DNA of 64,000 nt from JAAGZL01 sp964628835 (lineage in GTDB: Bacteria; Pseudomonadota; Gammaproteobacteria; Chromatiales; Chromatiaceae). The first letter of the stretch is position 1; every line of letters starts with the position of its first letter. Below, piece after piece: positions 18,016-27,317 of the stretch. The stretch is taken from contig CAZVME010000004.1 of NCBI GenBank assembly GCA_964628835.1, positions 1 through 64,000 of the forward strand, read 5' to 3'. The translations under genes and the position numbers were made by a program. Under the pieces are notes generated by a model. It saw nothing but the letters and a program-made list of their open reading frames with translations. It was not told where the DNA came from and ran no database searches.

Positions 18016-19125
18016 CTATCTGGCTAAGCGTTGCAGTTTGCCCAGTTTCCTGATCCATGGCTTGCTGCGTATGAGCTTGCGTGGCAGTTGTCGCATACTG
18101 GCCCTGGCCTCAGATAGTTCCGGATAACTTCCATACACCACTGCACACATTTTTCGGCGCTTCAGGGAGAAGGCGTAGGCGTGGGCCTCCAGTTGATAAT
18201 CTTCCCGGAGCGTTCCAGCATACTCCTCGCAGTGTCGCATACGTCCTGACGCAAACAGTTGAATGGTGCGATTCTTTGCCGGCTGCTGCTCTACCCAATT
18301 AGAATCATACCCCTGCATTTGCTCAGGCTTGGACACTATCTCTTTCACCTCAGTTGGTTGCGGCAACTTCTTCTGCGCCATAACCGGAGCCGTTGCTCCC
18401 TGCCCTGGCACGTCATCCGCTACCGGGGCTTTTGATGCCACCGTAACTTCTGGTTGGTCAGACGTTGCAGCCTGGGTTCTCGGAAGCTGAATATTCTTAA
18501 TAGCCATGGCCGACAACCTGGACACAATTCTGAGGTCATCATAAGCAATATTTACCGCATCGGTTTTATCCCGTTCCACTCTCCCGGCTCGCGCCTGCAA
18601 CATGGCGGCCCTGGCCCGCTGCGAACCATTTTTGGCCGCCTTCTCAAACCAGTAGAAGGACTCCTTCAGGTCCAGCTCTATACCCTCACCCCAGTAGTAT
18701 ATGGTTCCCAGGTAATACTGGGCCTCCACAAAGCCCTCGATTGCCGCCTGTTGCCACCAGTGGGCGGCCATCTTGTTGTTTGCCCGCCCGTACTTACCCT
18801 GGTGATAGTTGTTACCAAGATTAAACTGAGCCGGGATGAAACGATTATTGGCCGAGGCGGTGAGCCAGCGCTTGGCATTTTTTTGGTCTTCAGCACCACC
18901 GGCCCACTGCTCGTACAGAACACTCAGAAAAAACTGAGCTCTGGCATCCCCCTGGATGGCCAGGGGAAGCCAGTTTTTGTACGCCAGCTCTTTGTCCCCC
19001 TGCTTAAAGGCCACAAAGCCAGCTTCAACCGAATCTGAAAATGCCGGGATGGAAAAAAGCAGACATACTGCAAACAGAATGACGGCCGCAGGGCCTAAGC
19101 CTAGTTTGTGCAACGCTGAATTCAT
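18016..19125 (-). CDS. Exported Sel1-repeat protein with SPOR-like C-terminus
   Basis: A 369-residue secreted or periplasmic protein. A signal peptide (about 1-31) is followed by about four Sel1/TPR-like repeats (about 35-170) in the GxxxAQFxLGxxYxxG pattern, a low-complexity linker rich in Pro, Ala and Gln (about 215-285) and a C-terminal domain of about 75 residues (TIQLFASGRM...AYAFSLKRRKMCAVVYGSYPELSEARASMRQLP) with SPOR features. SPOR domains bind denuded peptidoglycan, so a cell-envelope or division role is inferred. Strong Shine-Dalgarno (AAGGAG) before the ATG. Confidence 0.8.
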   Translation of the reverse strand: MNSALHKLGLGPAAVILFAVCLLFSIPAFSDSVEAGFVAFKQGDKELAYKNWLPLAIQGDARAQFFLSVLYEQWAGGAEDQKNAKRWLTASANNRFIPAQFNLGNNYHQGKYGRANNKMAAHWWQQAAIEGFVEAQYYLGTIYYWGEGIELDLKESFYWFEKAAKNGSQRARAAMLQARAGRVERDKTDAVNIAYDDLRIVSRLSAMAIKNIQLPRTQAATSDQPEVTVASKAPVADDVPGQGATAPVMAQKKLPQPTEVKEIVSKPEQMQGYDSNWVEQQPAKNRTIQLFASGRMRHCEEYAGTLREDYQLEAHAYAFSLKRRKMCAVVYGSYPELSEARASMRQLPRKLIRSKPWIRKLGKLQRLAR

Positions 19126-19397
19126 TAGTCTCCTTCAACAACAACTGGCGGCAGTTTCAACCATGCAGCAAATAGTTGAATCTTATAAAGGCGGTTAGCG
19201 CCTTCCAACAGATTTATTTAATTATCACCAACAGCTTCTTAGCGCCATACACCCTTTGGCGACGGCACATTTTGACCAAGGAGATAAAAATACACAAGTG
19301 CCTTGGGGTTAGCCAACGGCCTAGGCCGATGGTGGTTCCTGAAAACCGCACATCAAGGTATGATTTAACACCCTAAAAACAGAACCGTGGTGTCACA

Positions 19398-20057
19398 TTG
19401 GACAGAAGTACTATCCTGGCTATTTTGGGCCTAACCAGCATCGCCCTGATCATTGCCATACTGGCGCCTGGTGGAAAAACCCCAGATCCCAACCCGAAAC
19501 TTCCATGGCTGATTGAGATAGACCCTAGCGGCTCTTCCAGGGTATTCGGTCTCACCCTTGGCAAAAGTACCCTGTCCCACGCTCGCAGCACACTGGGTAG
19601 CGAAGGCACGGCGAATATCTTTGTCTCCCCTAACGATAAAATATCATTGGAGGCCTATTTTAATCGGCTGTATATCAGCGGTATCAAAGCCGACATGGTG
19701 CTGAGTCTCTCCCTGCGACCTGAGACGCTGAATGCGATGTACAAACGCGGCATTCGTATCAGCCAACTGGGTGGAGGCTCGAAGAAGGTCACCTTAGCCC
19801 CTGAGGATATGGCCACTGTGGCAACAGCAGTGATTGAGCTTATCACTTACCTGCCAGCCGCCAAGCTGGACCAGGAATTGATTAGCAACAGATTCGGCAA
19901 ACCCCATTCAGTAATACGGGAGAAGTCTGGCATAGAGCATTGGCTCTACCCCGAGCGTGGGCTAGATATCGCGTTAAACCCGGAGGGCAAGGAGGTGTTT
20001 CAGTATGTAAACCCAGCCAGATTCAATCAGGTTATGGAGCCACTACAACACTATTAG
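19398..20057 (+). CDS. Membrane-anchored protein of unknown function
   Basis: Unrecognised 219-residue protein. It starts with TTG, has one N-terminal hydrophobic segment (about 5-24), then a soluble part, presumably periplasmic, with FGLTLGKSTLSHARSTLG (about 50-67), resembling the start of small outer-membrane-assembly or SmpA-like domains, and FGKPHSVIREKSGIEHWLYPERGLDI near 165-190, which also recalls that fold. No catalytic motif. The inverted repeat at 20063-20122 follows directly. Confidence 0.7.
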   Translation: MDRSTILAILGLTSIALIIAILAPGGKTPDPNPKLPWLIEIDPSGSSRVFGLTLGKSTLSHARSTLGSEGTANIFVSPNDKISLEAYFNRLYISGIKADMVLSLSLRPETLNAMYKRGIRISQLGGGSKKVTLAPEDMATVATAVIELITYLPAAKLDQELISNRFGKPHSVIREKSGIEHWLYPERGLDIALNPEGKEVFQYVNPARFNQVMEPLQHY

Positions 20058-20062
20058 GGTTA

Positions 20063-20122
20063 CCGGGTTAATAAGTGGACCGGAGTAAACAAGACTCCAA
20101 TCCAAGGTTACTATTAACCCGG
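20063..20122. terminator. Large two-stem hairpin between convergent genes
   Basis: Outer arms CCGGGTTAATA / TATTAACCCGG (11 bp, perfect), inner arms GGAGT / ACTCC. It begins 6 bases after the stop of the plus-strand gene and faces the chemoreceptor gene from the other side. It probably works as a bidirectional 3'-end structure, though it lacks a T-run. Confidence 0.5.
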
Positions 20123-20182
20123 CACCATAATAGGCCATGTTCAGGGTTTCAAGAGCACCCCTACCTGATGGGTTATAAATGG

Positions 20183-21679
20183 CTAAGCTGCGGCCATTTG
20201 CGCCTTGTGTTCCACGGCTGATATCAGGTTCACAATCTGCTTGGATAAGGGTTCGATCTGCAGGTACTTGGTTTCAGCCTGCTGCAGGTCACCTTGCTCC
20301 TTGCAGTGAATAATCTCTTTAATCAATGCATGCAACTCAGCATGTGGATCTTCAATCTGCTTTATTTCACTAATATTTCCATAACTGGCAACTCCGTCCT
20401 GGTAATACCATTTTCCAAAGGCGCAATCATGATGCGACACCGCCTGTCCCACTGAAAGTGCCGCTTTACCGTCCAGAAAAGAGCGCAGTTTGGTTTTCCA
20501 TGCCATGTGCGAACTCTTCGCCGCAGAAAGATCCAAGCCACCACCATTATCATGGTATTTATGCAGCACTGCCTCCAGACCACTTACGGTATCTGTCACC
20601 TGAATACATGCTGTAGCCGTATACTCAGCAATGGAGGCTGTCTCCTCCACAACCTGAGAGATCCTTACAATATTCTGATTGATCTCTTCAGCCACAATAC
20701 TCTGTTGTTCTGATGCTGTAGCTATTTGGCTATTCATCATATTGATGGTGTCCACAGCCCCGGTTATGATCTCTAGAGCACTACCTGCTTCAGCCGCCTG
20801 CTCAACCGCCTCCTTGGCCATCACCTTACTATCCGCCATCAATTTAGCCGCACTTTGTGTGCCGCTCTGCAGGCGTTCGATCATGCCTTGAATCTCTTGG
20901 GTTGACTCCTGCGTACGCGCCGCCAGTGAACGCACTTCATCAGCCACCACCGCAAAGCCTCGACCCTGTTCCCCGGCACGCGCCGCTTCAATAGCCGCAT
21001 TCAGCGCCAGTAGATTAGTCTGGTCTGCAATACCGCGTATCACATCCAACACTGTACTGATGGTTTCACTGTCGTTCTCTACGGTATCAATGGCTCCCGA
21101 TGCCTGCTCAACACCGTTCGCAAGATTATCGATTGCCTCGATGGTAGCTGTAACAACCTGCTTGCCCTGCTGTGCCTGATCATCGGCACTGGTAGCGGCA
21201 ACCGCTGCATTTGATGCATTTTGTGCTACTTCCTGGACGGTTGCCGACATCTCATTCATGGCGGTCGCAACCAGTTCCACTTCATGCTGCTGGGACCCGG
21301 TCCCTGTGCTGGTACGATGCGCACCATCTGACAACTCATCCATGCCTGCAACCAGTTTTGCACTAGTATCAGAGCACAGTCTTAAAATGGTTGTCTTTGT
21401 TGAAGTTAGATTCTCAATGTAATCTGAAAGTCGGTTAATAACATCCACTTTAGCGGAGTGCGAACTGGTATCCTTCCCGATCAAATTTTGCAATTGTGAC
21501 ACCACCACCAGACGTACGAGCATGTAGGCGAGCAAGCCAGTGGTGCCTCCAATAAAAATGACTGCTCCAGCAGCTACTGCGCCAGTGAGATAGCCAGACA
21601 CCAGCCAGGCTATGACACCCATCGCAAGACCCAAACCAATGAGAATAATTGACAGACTGCGTAATGTTATAAATTTCAT
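20183..21679 (-). CDS. Methyl-accepting chemotaxis protein with CZB domain
   Basis: A 498-residue chemoreceptor. Two adjacent N-terminal transmembrane segments (about 6-55) leave almost no periplasmic domain. The signalling core carries the invariant hairpin tip (IADQTNLLALNAAIEAARAGE) at about 230-250. The C-terminal about 120 residues form a chemoreceptor zinc-binding (CZB) domain with HDCAFGKWYY and a later HAELH. CZB domains sense zinc or hypochlorite-type oxidants. ATG at 21679 is chosen for its GAGGTG ribosome site. No che genes are nearby, so it is an orphan receptor. Confidence 0.92.
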   Translation of the reverse strand: MKFITLRSLSIILIGLGLAMGVIAWLVSGYLTGAVAAGAVIFIGGTTGLLAYMLVRLVVVSQLQNLIGKDTSSHSAKVDVINRLSDYIENLTSTKTTILRLCSDTSAKLVAGMDELSDGAHRTSTGTGSQQHEVELVATAMNEMSATVQEVAQNASNAAVAATSADDQAQQGKQVVTATIEAIDNLANGVEQASGAIDTVENDSETISTVLDVIRGIADQTNLLALNAAIEAARAGEQGRGFAVVADEVRSLAARTQESTQEIQGMIERLQSGTQSAAKLMADSKVMAKEAVEQAAEAGSALEIITGAVDTINMMNSQIATASEQQSIVAEEINQNIVRISQVVEETASIAEYTATACIQVTDTVSGLEAVLHKYHDNGGGLDLSAAKSSHMAWKTKLRSFLDGKAALSVGQAVSHHDCAFGKWYYQDGVASYGNISEIKQIEDPHAELHALIKEIIHCKEQGDLQQAETKYLQIEPLSKQIVNLISAVEHKAQMAAA

Positions 21680-22090
21680 CCCAACACCTCTAGGCAACCT
21701 TAATACTCAAAATTAATATTCCAATGCATGCAACTAGGATGCGCTCGTTACAATTAGTCTTAGTAGCGGCCGTTTTCCCTAAAACTGATGCTAGACTTGA
21801 AAAAGCCCACATAACTGGTGATCAGGATCAAATAAGTAATTTGCTGCCGAGTCTACGAATGAAATTACTATGGATCAACACCACATCAAGCCCTTGCTTC
21901 GGCACACCTGCAATCGAAGAGACCCGGTAAATTACCCAGATAAATAAACGCAATTTTCAGGCAACTGGCAGTCTGCCAGCTGTGGGGATTATTCAGGATA
22001 GTTGGTAGGAATAAGTATCACTTCAACCTGGAATCAGAAGGCCAGACACAGGATGATGCTTTTCTGAATTTGCCACATCCAATGCTTAAA
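21680..22090. other. Intergenic stretch without a convincing gene
   Basis: About 410 bases. A 68-codon plus-strand frame (21724-21930) has no ribosome site and resembles nothing. A small hairpin (CTGGCA-gtc-TGCCAG, 21965-21979) is visible. It should hold the chemoreceptor promoter on the minus strand. Confidence 0.4.
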
Positions 22091-22276
22091 CTACTTCGAC
22101 TTATCATCATCTATCTGGTCTGGCTGCTCTGGAGTCAGATCCTCATCCATCAGGATACGGCTGGCCTCCCCCTCCAGATCATCAAACTGACCACTGCGGG
22201 CGGCCCAGAACAGCACCCCCACGGCCACTAGGCCAAGGAGTATCATGCCGGGGATCAGACCATAGATCACTTCCAT
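22091..22276 (-). CDS. ccoS: cbb3 oxidase maturation protein CcoS
   Basis: A 61-residue protein with one transmembrane helix (about 3-26, MEVIYGLIPGMILLGLVAVG) followed by the family signature FWAARSGQFDDLEGEASRIL and an acidic tail. CcoS is needed for cofactor (heme and copper) insertion into cbb3 oxidase. It follows ccoI by only a few bases and is the last gene of the maturation group. Confidence 0.92.
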   Translation of the reverse strand: MEVIYGLIPGMILLGLVAVGVLFWAARSGQFDDLEGEASRILMDEDLTPEQPDQIDDDKSK

Positions 22277-22279
22277 AGT

Positions 22280-24766
22280 TTATCTTCCTCGAAACAGGGT
22301 TCGAATACGCGCCGCATTACCAATCACCAGCAGTGAACTAATGGGCATAGCGATGGCCGCCACCAGCGGGGTGATAACCGCAGCCATGGCCAGTGGCACC
22401 ATAATCAGATTATACAGGATGGATATTCCAATATTCTGACGAATGGTGCGCAAGGTGCGCCGAGATAGGGCGGAGGCCATGCGTACATCTTTAAGTTCAC
22501 TCCCCATGAGTACGATATCTGCGCTGGCAATAGACACATCGGTGCCGGAACCCAGGGCGATACCCACATCCGAACGCACCATGGCCGGGGCATCGTTGAC
22601 GCCATCACCCACCATAGCCACCCTATGCTCACCTGACTGAAGCCGGGCTATCTCCCGCTCCTTCTCCTCTGGCAACACCTCAGCCAGCACCTCCATCCCT
22701 CCCAGGCGGGCGGCTATAGCCTCTGCGGTGTGGCTACGATCACCACTGAGCATGGTCAGTTGGATACCGTCCTGTTTCAGATCTGCAATCAGCCCAGCCG
22801 CATCACTGCGCAGACCATCCTCCACCGCCAGCAGCGCCAGCTCCTGCCCGTCCATGGCACAGTGTAGGGAACCGATACCCAGCTCATCCAGCTTCCGCTG
22901 TACCAGATCAAACTCTTCAATCCGCTCCACCTGACACTGCTGCAACCAGGCGGAGTTCCCAGCCACCACCTTAACTCCGTCCACCATGCCGGACACACCA
23001 AAGCCGGGGCTGCTCTGAAACCCAGCAACAGCAGTGTTGCTATCCACTCCCACCCGGCTGGCACAATCCACAATAGCTGCCGCTACGGGATGCTCGGAGT
23101 AGTGTTCTACCGCAGCCAGTGCCGAGAGCAGTTTTGGCATTGGTTCGGGTATATTTTCATCCGGTCGCCACACCCCCTCGGGCATGTGGATGGCAGTCAC
23201 CGTCATGCGGCCTTCTGTCAGGGTACCGGTCTTGTCGAATACAAAATGGTTGATGGAGGAGAGACTCTCCAGCACCTGGCCGTTCTTAACCAGGATCCCA
23301 TGCCTGGCGCCAAGCCCGGAGGCCACGGCAATGGATAGTGGCGTAGCCAGACCAAAGGCGCAGGGACAGGTGATGATCAGTACCGCAGTGGAGGCCATCA
23401 GCGCCAATTCAAAGTCACTGCGCAGCCACCAGAAAAAGGTAATGGTGGCCAGACCCAGGGTAATGGCAACAAACCAGGGAACGATGCGATCTGCCACACA
23501 CTGGATCGGTGCCTTACTGGCTTGGGCCTCTTCCACCAGGTGGATGATACGACCCAGCGCGGTATCTTTGAGTAGACCTTGCACCCTAACCTGCAGCGCA
23601 CCGTTGTTGTTGATAGTTCCAGCAGAGACCTGATCACCGGAGACCTTGCTAACAAGCTCCGACTCACCAGTGAGCATGGACTCATCCACACTGCTCTCCC
23701 CCTCCAGCACCGAACCGTCCACCGGGATGGCCTCACCCGGCCGCACCAGCACCAGTTCACCCACTTTTACCGAACGAATGGAGACCAGCACCTTCTCACC
23801 GCCCCGAAGCACCATGGCCACACGAGGTTGCAGGTCCAATAGCCGTTGGGTGGATGCCACCGCCTGGCGTTTGGAGATCGCCTCCAGGTAACGCCCAACC
23901 AGGATCACAAACAGAAAATTCACCACTGTATCGTAGTACACCTCACCCACAGCGCCGCCACTGACCGTGACATATACCGAGTAGAGATAGGTAATGCCAG
24001 CACCGATGGCGATGGGCAGATCCATGCTCAGATGCCACTGCCTGAGACCGGCCCAAGCCGCACGAAAGAATGGCGCACCCGAATAGATCAAGGTGGGCGT
24101 AGCCAGGGCAAAGCCCACCCAGCGGAACATGTCACGGAACTCACCCCGGTCAGCTCCGCTGTACAGCGCGATGGATATCCACAACAGGTTCATCATGGCA
24201 AAGCCGGCAAACGCCATACGATACAGCAGATGCCGGTTCTGGCGCTTCATTGAGTCCTCAACCAGCTGCGGATCATAGGGGACTGCGGCATAACCCACAT
24301 CACCCAGATGTTGCAGAATAGCTGAGAGCTTAATACGGGAGCTGTTCCATCTAAGCTTGAGGCGGCGCGCGGTGAGATTCACCTCCGCCTTTTCCACCCC
24401 AGCCAGGGGCCGCAGACTATTCTCAATAAGCCAGACACAGGCGGCACAGTGAATACCCTCCACCAGCAGGTTGATCTCGCGGAATTCTTCCATGGCATCC
24501 ACGAACTCCTCCTGTACTTCATCGATATCGTACAGGCTGAGCTCTTTGGGGATCTCCGGTGGTGGCGCCAGCGCCTCACCCTCTGGGGTGCGCTTATAGA
24601 ATCCCTCCAGACCAGCGGCATGGATCGCCTCACACACCGATTTGCATCCTATACAGCAGAAATCTCTGCCGACCCCATTGACCTCAGCCCGCACCTCACC
24701 ACCAGGCGGATTGGGGAGATCACAGTGGAAACAGTGTTTGGGATCGACAGGAGACTGTTCTGACAT
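22280..24766 (-). CDS. ccoI: Copper-transporting P1B-type ATPase for cbb3 assembly
   Basis: Pumps copper across the inner membrane for the CcoN active site. About 828 residues: N-terminal Cys-rich metal domain (CFHCDLPNPP, CCIGCKSVCEAI), a heavy-metal-associated domain with GIHCAACVW, membrane helices, the CPC metal motif in ITCPCAFGLATP, phosphorylation site DKTGTLTEG, and the hinge VGDGVNDAPAM. The ATG at 24766 is taken; a GTG three codons earlier (24775) is possible. The upstream gap to ccoH holds a dispersed repeat. Confidence 0.94.
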   Translation of the reverse strand: MSEQSPVDPKHCFHCDLPNPPGGEVRAEVNGVGRDFCCIGCKSVCEAIHAAGLEGFYKRTPEGEALAPPPEIPKELSLYDIDEVQEEFVDAMEEFREINLLVEGIHCAACVWLIENSLRPLAGVEKAEVNLTARRLKLRWNSSRIKLSAILQHLGDVGYAAVPYDPQLVEDSMKRQNRHLLYRMAFAGFAMMNLLWISIALYSGADRGEFRDMFRWVGFALATPTLIYSGAPFFRAAWAGLRQWHLSMDLPIAIGAGITYLYSVYVTVSGGAVGEVYYDTVVNFLFVILVGRYLEAISKRQAVASTQRLLDLQPRVAMVLRGGEKVLVSIRSVKVGELVLVRPGEAIPVDGSVLEGESSVDESMLTGESELVSKVSGDQVSAGTINNNGALQVRVQGLLKDTALGRIIHLVEEAQASKAPIQCVADRIVPWFVAITLGLATITFFWWLRSDFELALMASTAVLIITCPCAFGLATPLSIAVASGLGARHGILVKNGQVLESLSSINHFVFDKTGTLTEGRMTVTAIHMPEGVWRPDENIPEPMPKLLSALAAVEHYSEHPVAAAIVDCASRVGVDSNTAVAGFQSSPGFGVSGMVDGVKVVAGNSAWLQQCQVERIEEFDLVQRKLDELGIGSLHCAMDGQELALLAVEDGLRSDAAGLIADLKQDGIQLTMLSGDRSHTAEAIAARLGGMEVLAEVLPEEKEREIARLQSGEHRVAMVGDGVNDAPAMVRSDVGIALGSGTDVSIASADIVLMGSELKDVRMASALSRRTLRTIRQNIGISILYNLIMVPLAMAAVITPLVAAIAMPISSLLVIGNAARIRTLFRGR

Positions 24767-24939
24767 GTTACTCACACAATGAGGCTAACATCTGGCCGAG
24801 AAAAGCGGTAATCCAGGAAACGTAAAGCGTTCATCCACTGTAACTGGATAGACATAAAATTCAACTAGCAACACCGAAACTGCCAACCAATTATTTCATT
24901 TTTTCAGTAAACGTTTGTACGTACTTAAAGCTAGTCATC

Positions 24940-25033
24940 AACTCTCGCAGAGACGCCAAGACCGCAAAGTACAATATTGTCACAACTACTTCCAGACGGT
25001 TTTCTTGACGCGATTAGCGTCTTTGCGCGAGAT
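24940..25033. repeat. Dispersed intergenic repeat, copy 1
   Basis: Begins AACTCTCGCAGAGACGCCAAG and ends CTTTGCGCGAGA. Its ends are imperfect inverted copies of each other. A second copy lies at 62443-62527, with the same start, a shared middle part (ACTTC-AGA-GGTTTT) and the same end. It is in the ccoH-ccoI gap, where a direct operon link would be expected. Confidence 0.75.
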
Positions 25034-25058
25034 TATCCACACATGTTCTGAGGAGACG

Positions 25059-25553
25059 CTATTTCTTACGCACATTAACCCAATGCGGAAAGTTGATCTC
25101 TCCACCTTCATTGGCAATACTCACCAACACATCCCAGGAGCCGGGTAGAGGAAAGCTCACCTTGGCCTCATACAGACCATCATCTATGCGTTGCATGGGA
25201 ACTGAGAAGTCCTGCTTGGCATCGGAGGGGCGATACACATAAAAGGTAACCTTATCCCTATTCACCGGTTTGGCCGCAGCATCCTTTAGCGTAAAATTCA
25301 CCAGCACCGGTGTGGCCACTTCCACAGTGCCGGGTATGGTCACCTGCATCTCCCAACCAGGATCATTGGCCATGCGTTTGAGCATGTTTTTTTCATAGTT
25401 CTGGCCCCGTTCGTAGTAGTCATCCACCACCAGACCGGGGTTACCATCCAGGGCCAGATAAATCATGATGCCGTTGGCGACGAGAAACACCAGCAACAGG
25501 GTCATCCATCCGATAACCCAGGGGCTGCGCCAGGCTGAATCTGGTTTAGCCAT
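25059..25553 (-). CDS. ccoH: cbb3 oxidase assembly protein CcoH (FixH)
   Basis: A 164-residue protein with one N-terminal transmembrane helix (about 10-32, WVIGWMTLLLVFLVANGIMIYLA) and the FixH signature VVDDYYERGQNYE, followed by a periplasmic beta-sandwich domain ending GSWDVLVSIANEGGEINFPHW. It helps to assemble or stabilise cbb3 oxidase. Its start codon overlaps the stop of ccoG. Confidence 0.92.
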   Translation of the reverse strand: MAKPDSAWRSPWVIGWMTLLLVFLVANGIMIYLALDGNPGLVVDDYYERGQNYEKNMLKRMANDPGWEMQVTIPGTVEVATPVLVNFTLKDAAAKPVNRDKVTFYVYRPSDAKQDFSVPMQRIDDGLYEAKVSFPLPGSWDVLVSIANEGGEINFPHWVNVRKK

Positions 25554-26986
25554 CAGCGTTTGGGACCAATAAATACGCTTTGGCGCGTATAGCTGTACAC
25601 CACACCATGATCATCTGCGCCCTCTATGTGAAACAGAATCGGACCGGACTCGGCTTTAATATCCTGCTTCGGCACGCTGACAAATACGGTTCTGGAGCTC
25701 ACTGATCCGGCAGCTGCCGCAATCGGTTTCTCCACACCAGTCAACGCCAGACCCTGTTGTCCGCTAGCGGTTACATGCACCTGCATATCGGAGGTGGTTT
25801 TATTCAACACTTTAAGGGTGTAGCGGTTACGGATAGAGCCGTCACTCTTGATTACAAACAGTGGTTGTCTGGAGTGCAGCACCTTCAGCTCTACCGCATC
25901 CAGAGAGTTGAGCCCAAAGATGATCCCGGCTAGTGCCGCCAGCGCTATAGCGCTATAGACCCAGACCCGTGGACGCTTGAGTATTGGTGAGTTCTGCTTG
26001 CCATTGAGTGCGTCCAGAGACTCATACCTGATCAACCCCTGCGGCAGCTTCACCTTATCCATAACCGCATCACAGGCGTCTATGCACAGAGCGCACATGA
26101 TGCACCCCTCCTGCTGGCCCTGACGGATATCCACCCCGGTGGGGCACACCGCAATACACTGGTTACAGGAGACGCAATCACCCAGGGTGCGATCATCACC
26201 GGTCTCGCCCTTCTTCATACGGCCACGCGGTTCACCACGATTGAAATCATAGGTGGGAATCACCGTGGTGCTATCCACCATCACCCCCTGGATACGGGCA
26301 TAGGGGCAGAGCCAGAAACACACCTGCTCGCGCAGAAACCCGGCCAGGATATAGCTACCGGCAATAAACAGACCAATGGTTATTACAGCGGTCTCCGACA
26401 ACTGCAGGGTAAAGATATCACCCCAGAGTTCATATGCATCCACGAACCAGGCCGCAAAACTTATACCGGTTAGGGCCGCCACAATCAGCCATAGAAAATG
26501 CTTCGCCGTCTTTATGCCTATCTTACGCATACCCCATGGCGCCTGCTCCAGTTTACGGCGTTTCTGGGGAGGACCTTCCAGCTTCTCTTCAATCCAGGTA
26601 TAAACATCGGTCCAGATGGTCTGAAAACAGAGATAGCCGCACCACACCCGTCCCGCAGTGGCTGTGACCAGGGCCAGCAGAATGGCGAAAAACAGCAACA
26701 CCAGGGCCAGCATCCAGAAGTCCTGTGGCAGCACGGTTATATTGAAGATATGAAACTTGCGGCTGGGGATGTCGAACAGTACCGCCTGCCTCTCACCCAA
26801 CCGCAGGTATGGTCCCAGAAAGAACGGCAGCCAGACCGCATATGACCACCACTTTACGTTACGCCACTTACCCGGGATGCGCTTGGCATGTATGGTCTCA
26901 TCACCGGTGTTAACGTCCCAGTGCACCGCCTCCGCATACAGCTCTTCCACTGCGGATTCCTGTTTCATTTTTTGGTTATCGCTCAA
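25553..26986 (-). CDS. ccoG: cbb3 oxidase accessory ferredoxin-like protein CcoG
   Basis: About 477 residues; a membrane protein with five hydrophobic segments and two 4Fe-4S clusters in CVSCNQCIAVCP and CIMCALCIDACD (about 283-325), then a C-terminal immunoglobulin-like domain. CcoG (RdxA/FixG) reduces copper for CcoI/CcoN assembly. I set the start at the TTG at 26986, since AAGGAG stands 8 bases before it; the GTG at 26995 would overlap that site. Confidence 0.93.
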   Translation of the reverse strand: MSDNQKMKQESAVEELYAEAVHWDVNTGDETIHAKRIPGKWRNVKWWSYAVWLPFFLGPYLRLGERQAVLFDIPSRKFHIFNITVLPQDFWMLALVLLFFAILLALVTATAGRVWCGYLCFQTIWTDVYTWIEEKLEGPPQKRRKLEQAPWGMRKIGIKTAKHFLWLIVAALTGISFAAWFVDAYELWGDIFTLQLSETAVITIGLFIAGSYILAGFLREQVCFWLCPYARIQGVMVDSTTVIPTYDFNRGEPRGRMKKGETGDDRTLGDCVSCNQCIAVCPTGVDIRQGQQEGCIMCALCIDACDAVMDKVKLPQGLIRYESLDALNGKQNSPILKRPRVWVYSAIALAALAGIIFGLNSLDAVELKVLHSRQPLFVIKSDGSIRNRYTLKVLNKTTSDMQVHVTASGQQGLALTGVEKPIAAAAGSVSSRTVFVSVPKQDIKAESGPILFHIEGADDHGVVYSYTRQSVFIGPKR

Positions 26987-27317
26987 CCTGATCACTCCTT
27001 CCGATCACATTCACACAATAGATAGTCTAGCGATAACATCTACGATAACCATTGCGCATCATCAATTTTACCTGGATCTCAATCACTTCATGAGTCTATA
27101 AATTATACAGCAGATAGGGTATGAACCAGAGGAAATAAAGGAAGGACCAGCAGGTAATTGAAACTGCATCTGTACATGGGGCGGAATCAATTACACCAAT
27201 ATATAGTGGCCGGAGTAGATTGCACCAAAATCATGGAACAATAAACATCATAGTTGCTACTATCGACTCCGACCCATCTTGCGACCATCTCGCAAAACTA
27301 CTGCCACAAATATGGAG
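26987..27317. other. Gap between ccoP and ccoG
   Basis: About 330 bases without a convincing gene. The length suggests that ccoGHIS has its own promoter here. No clear FNR palindrome was found. Confidence 0.4.

Noticed and set aside
21724..21930. 68-codon plus-strand frame upstream of the chemoreceptor gene
   Set aside because: No ribosome site and no family resemblance.
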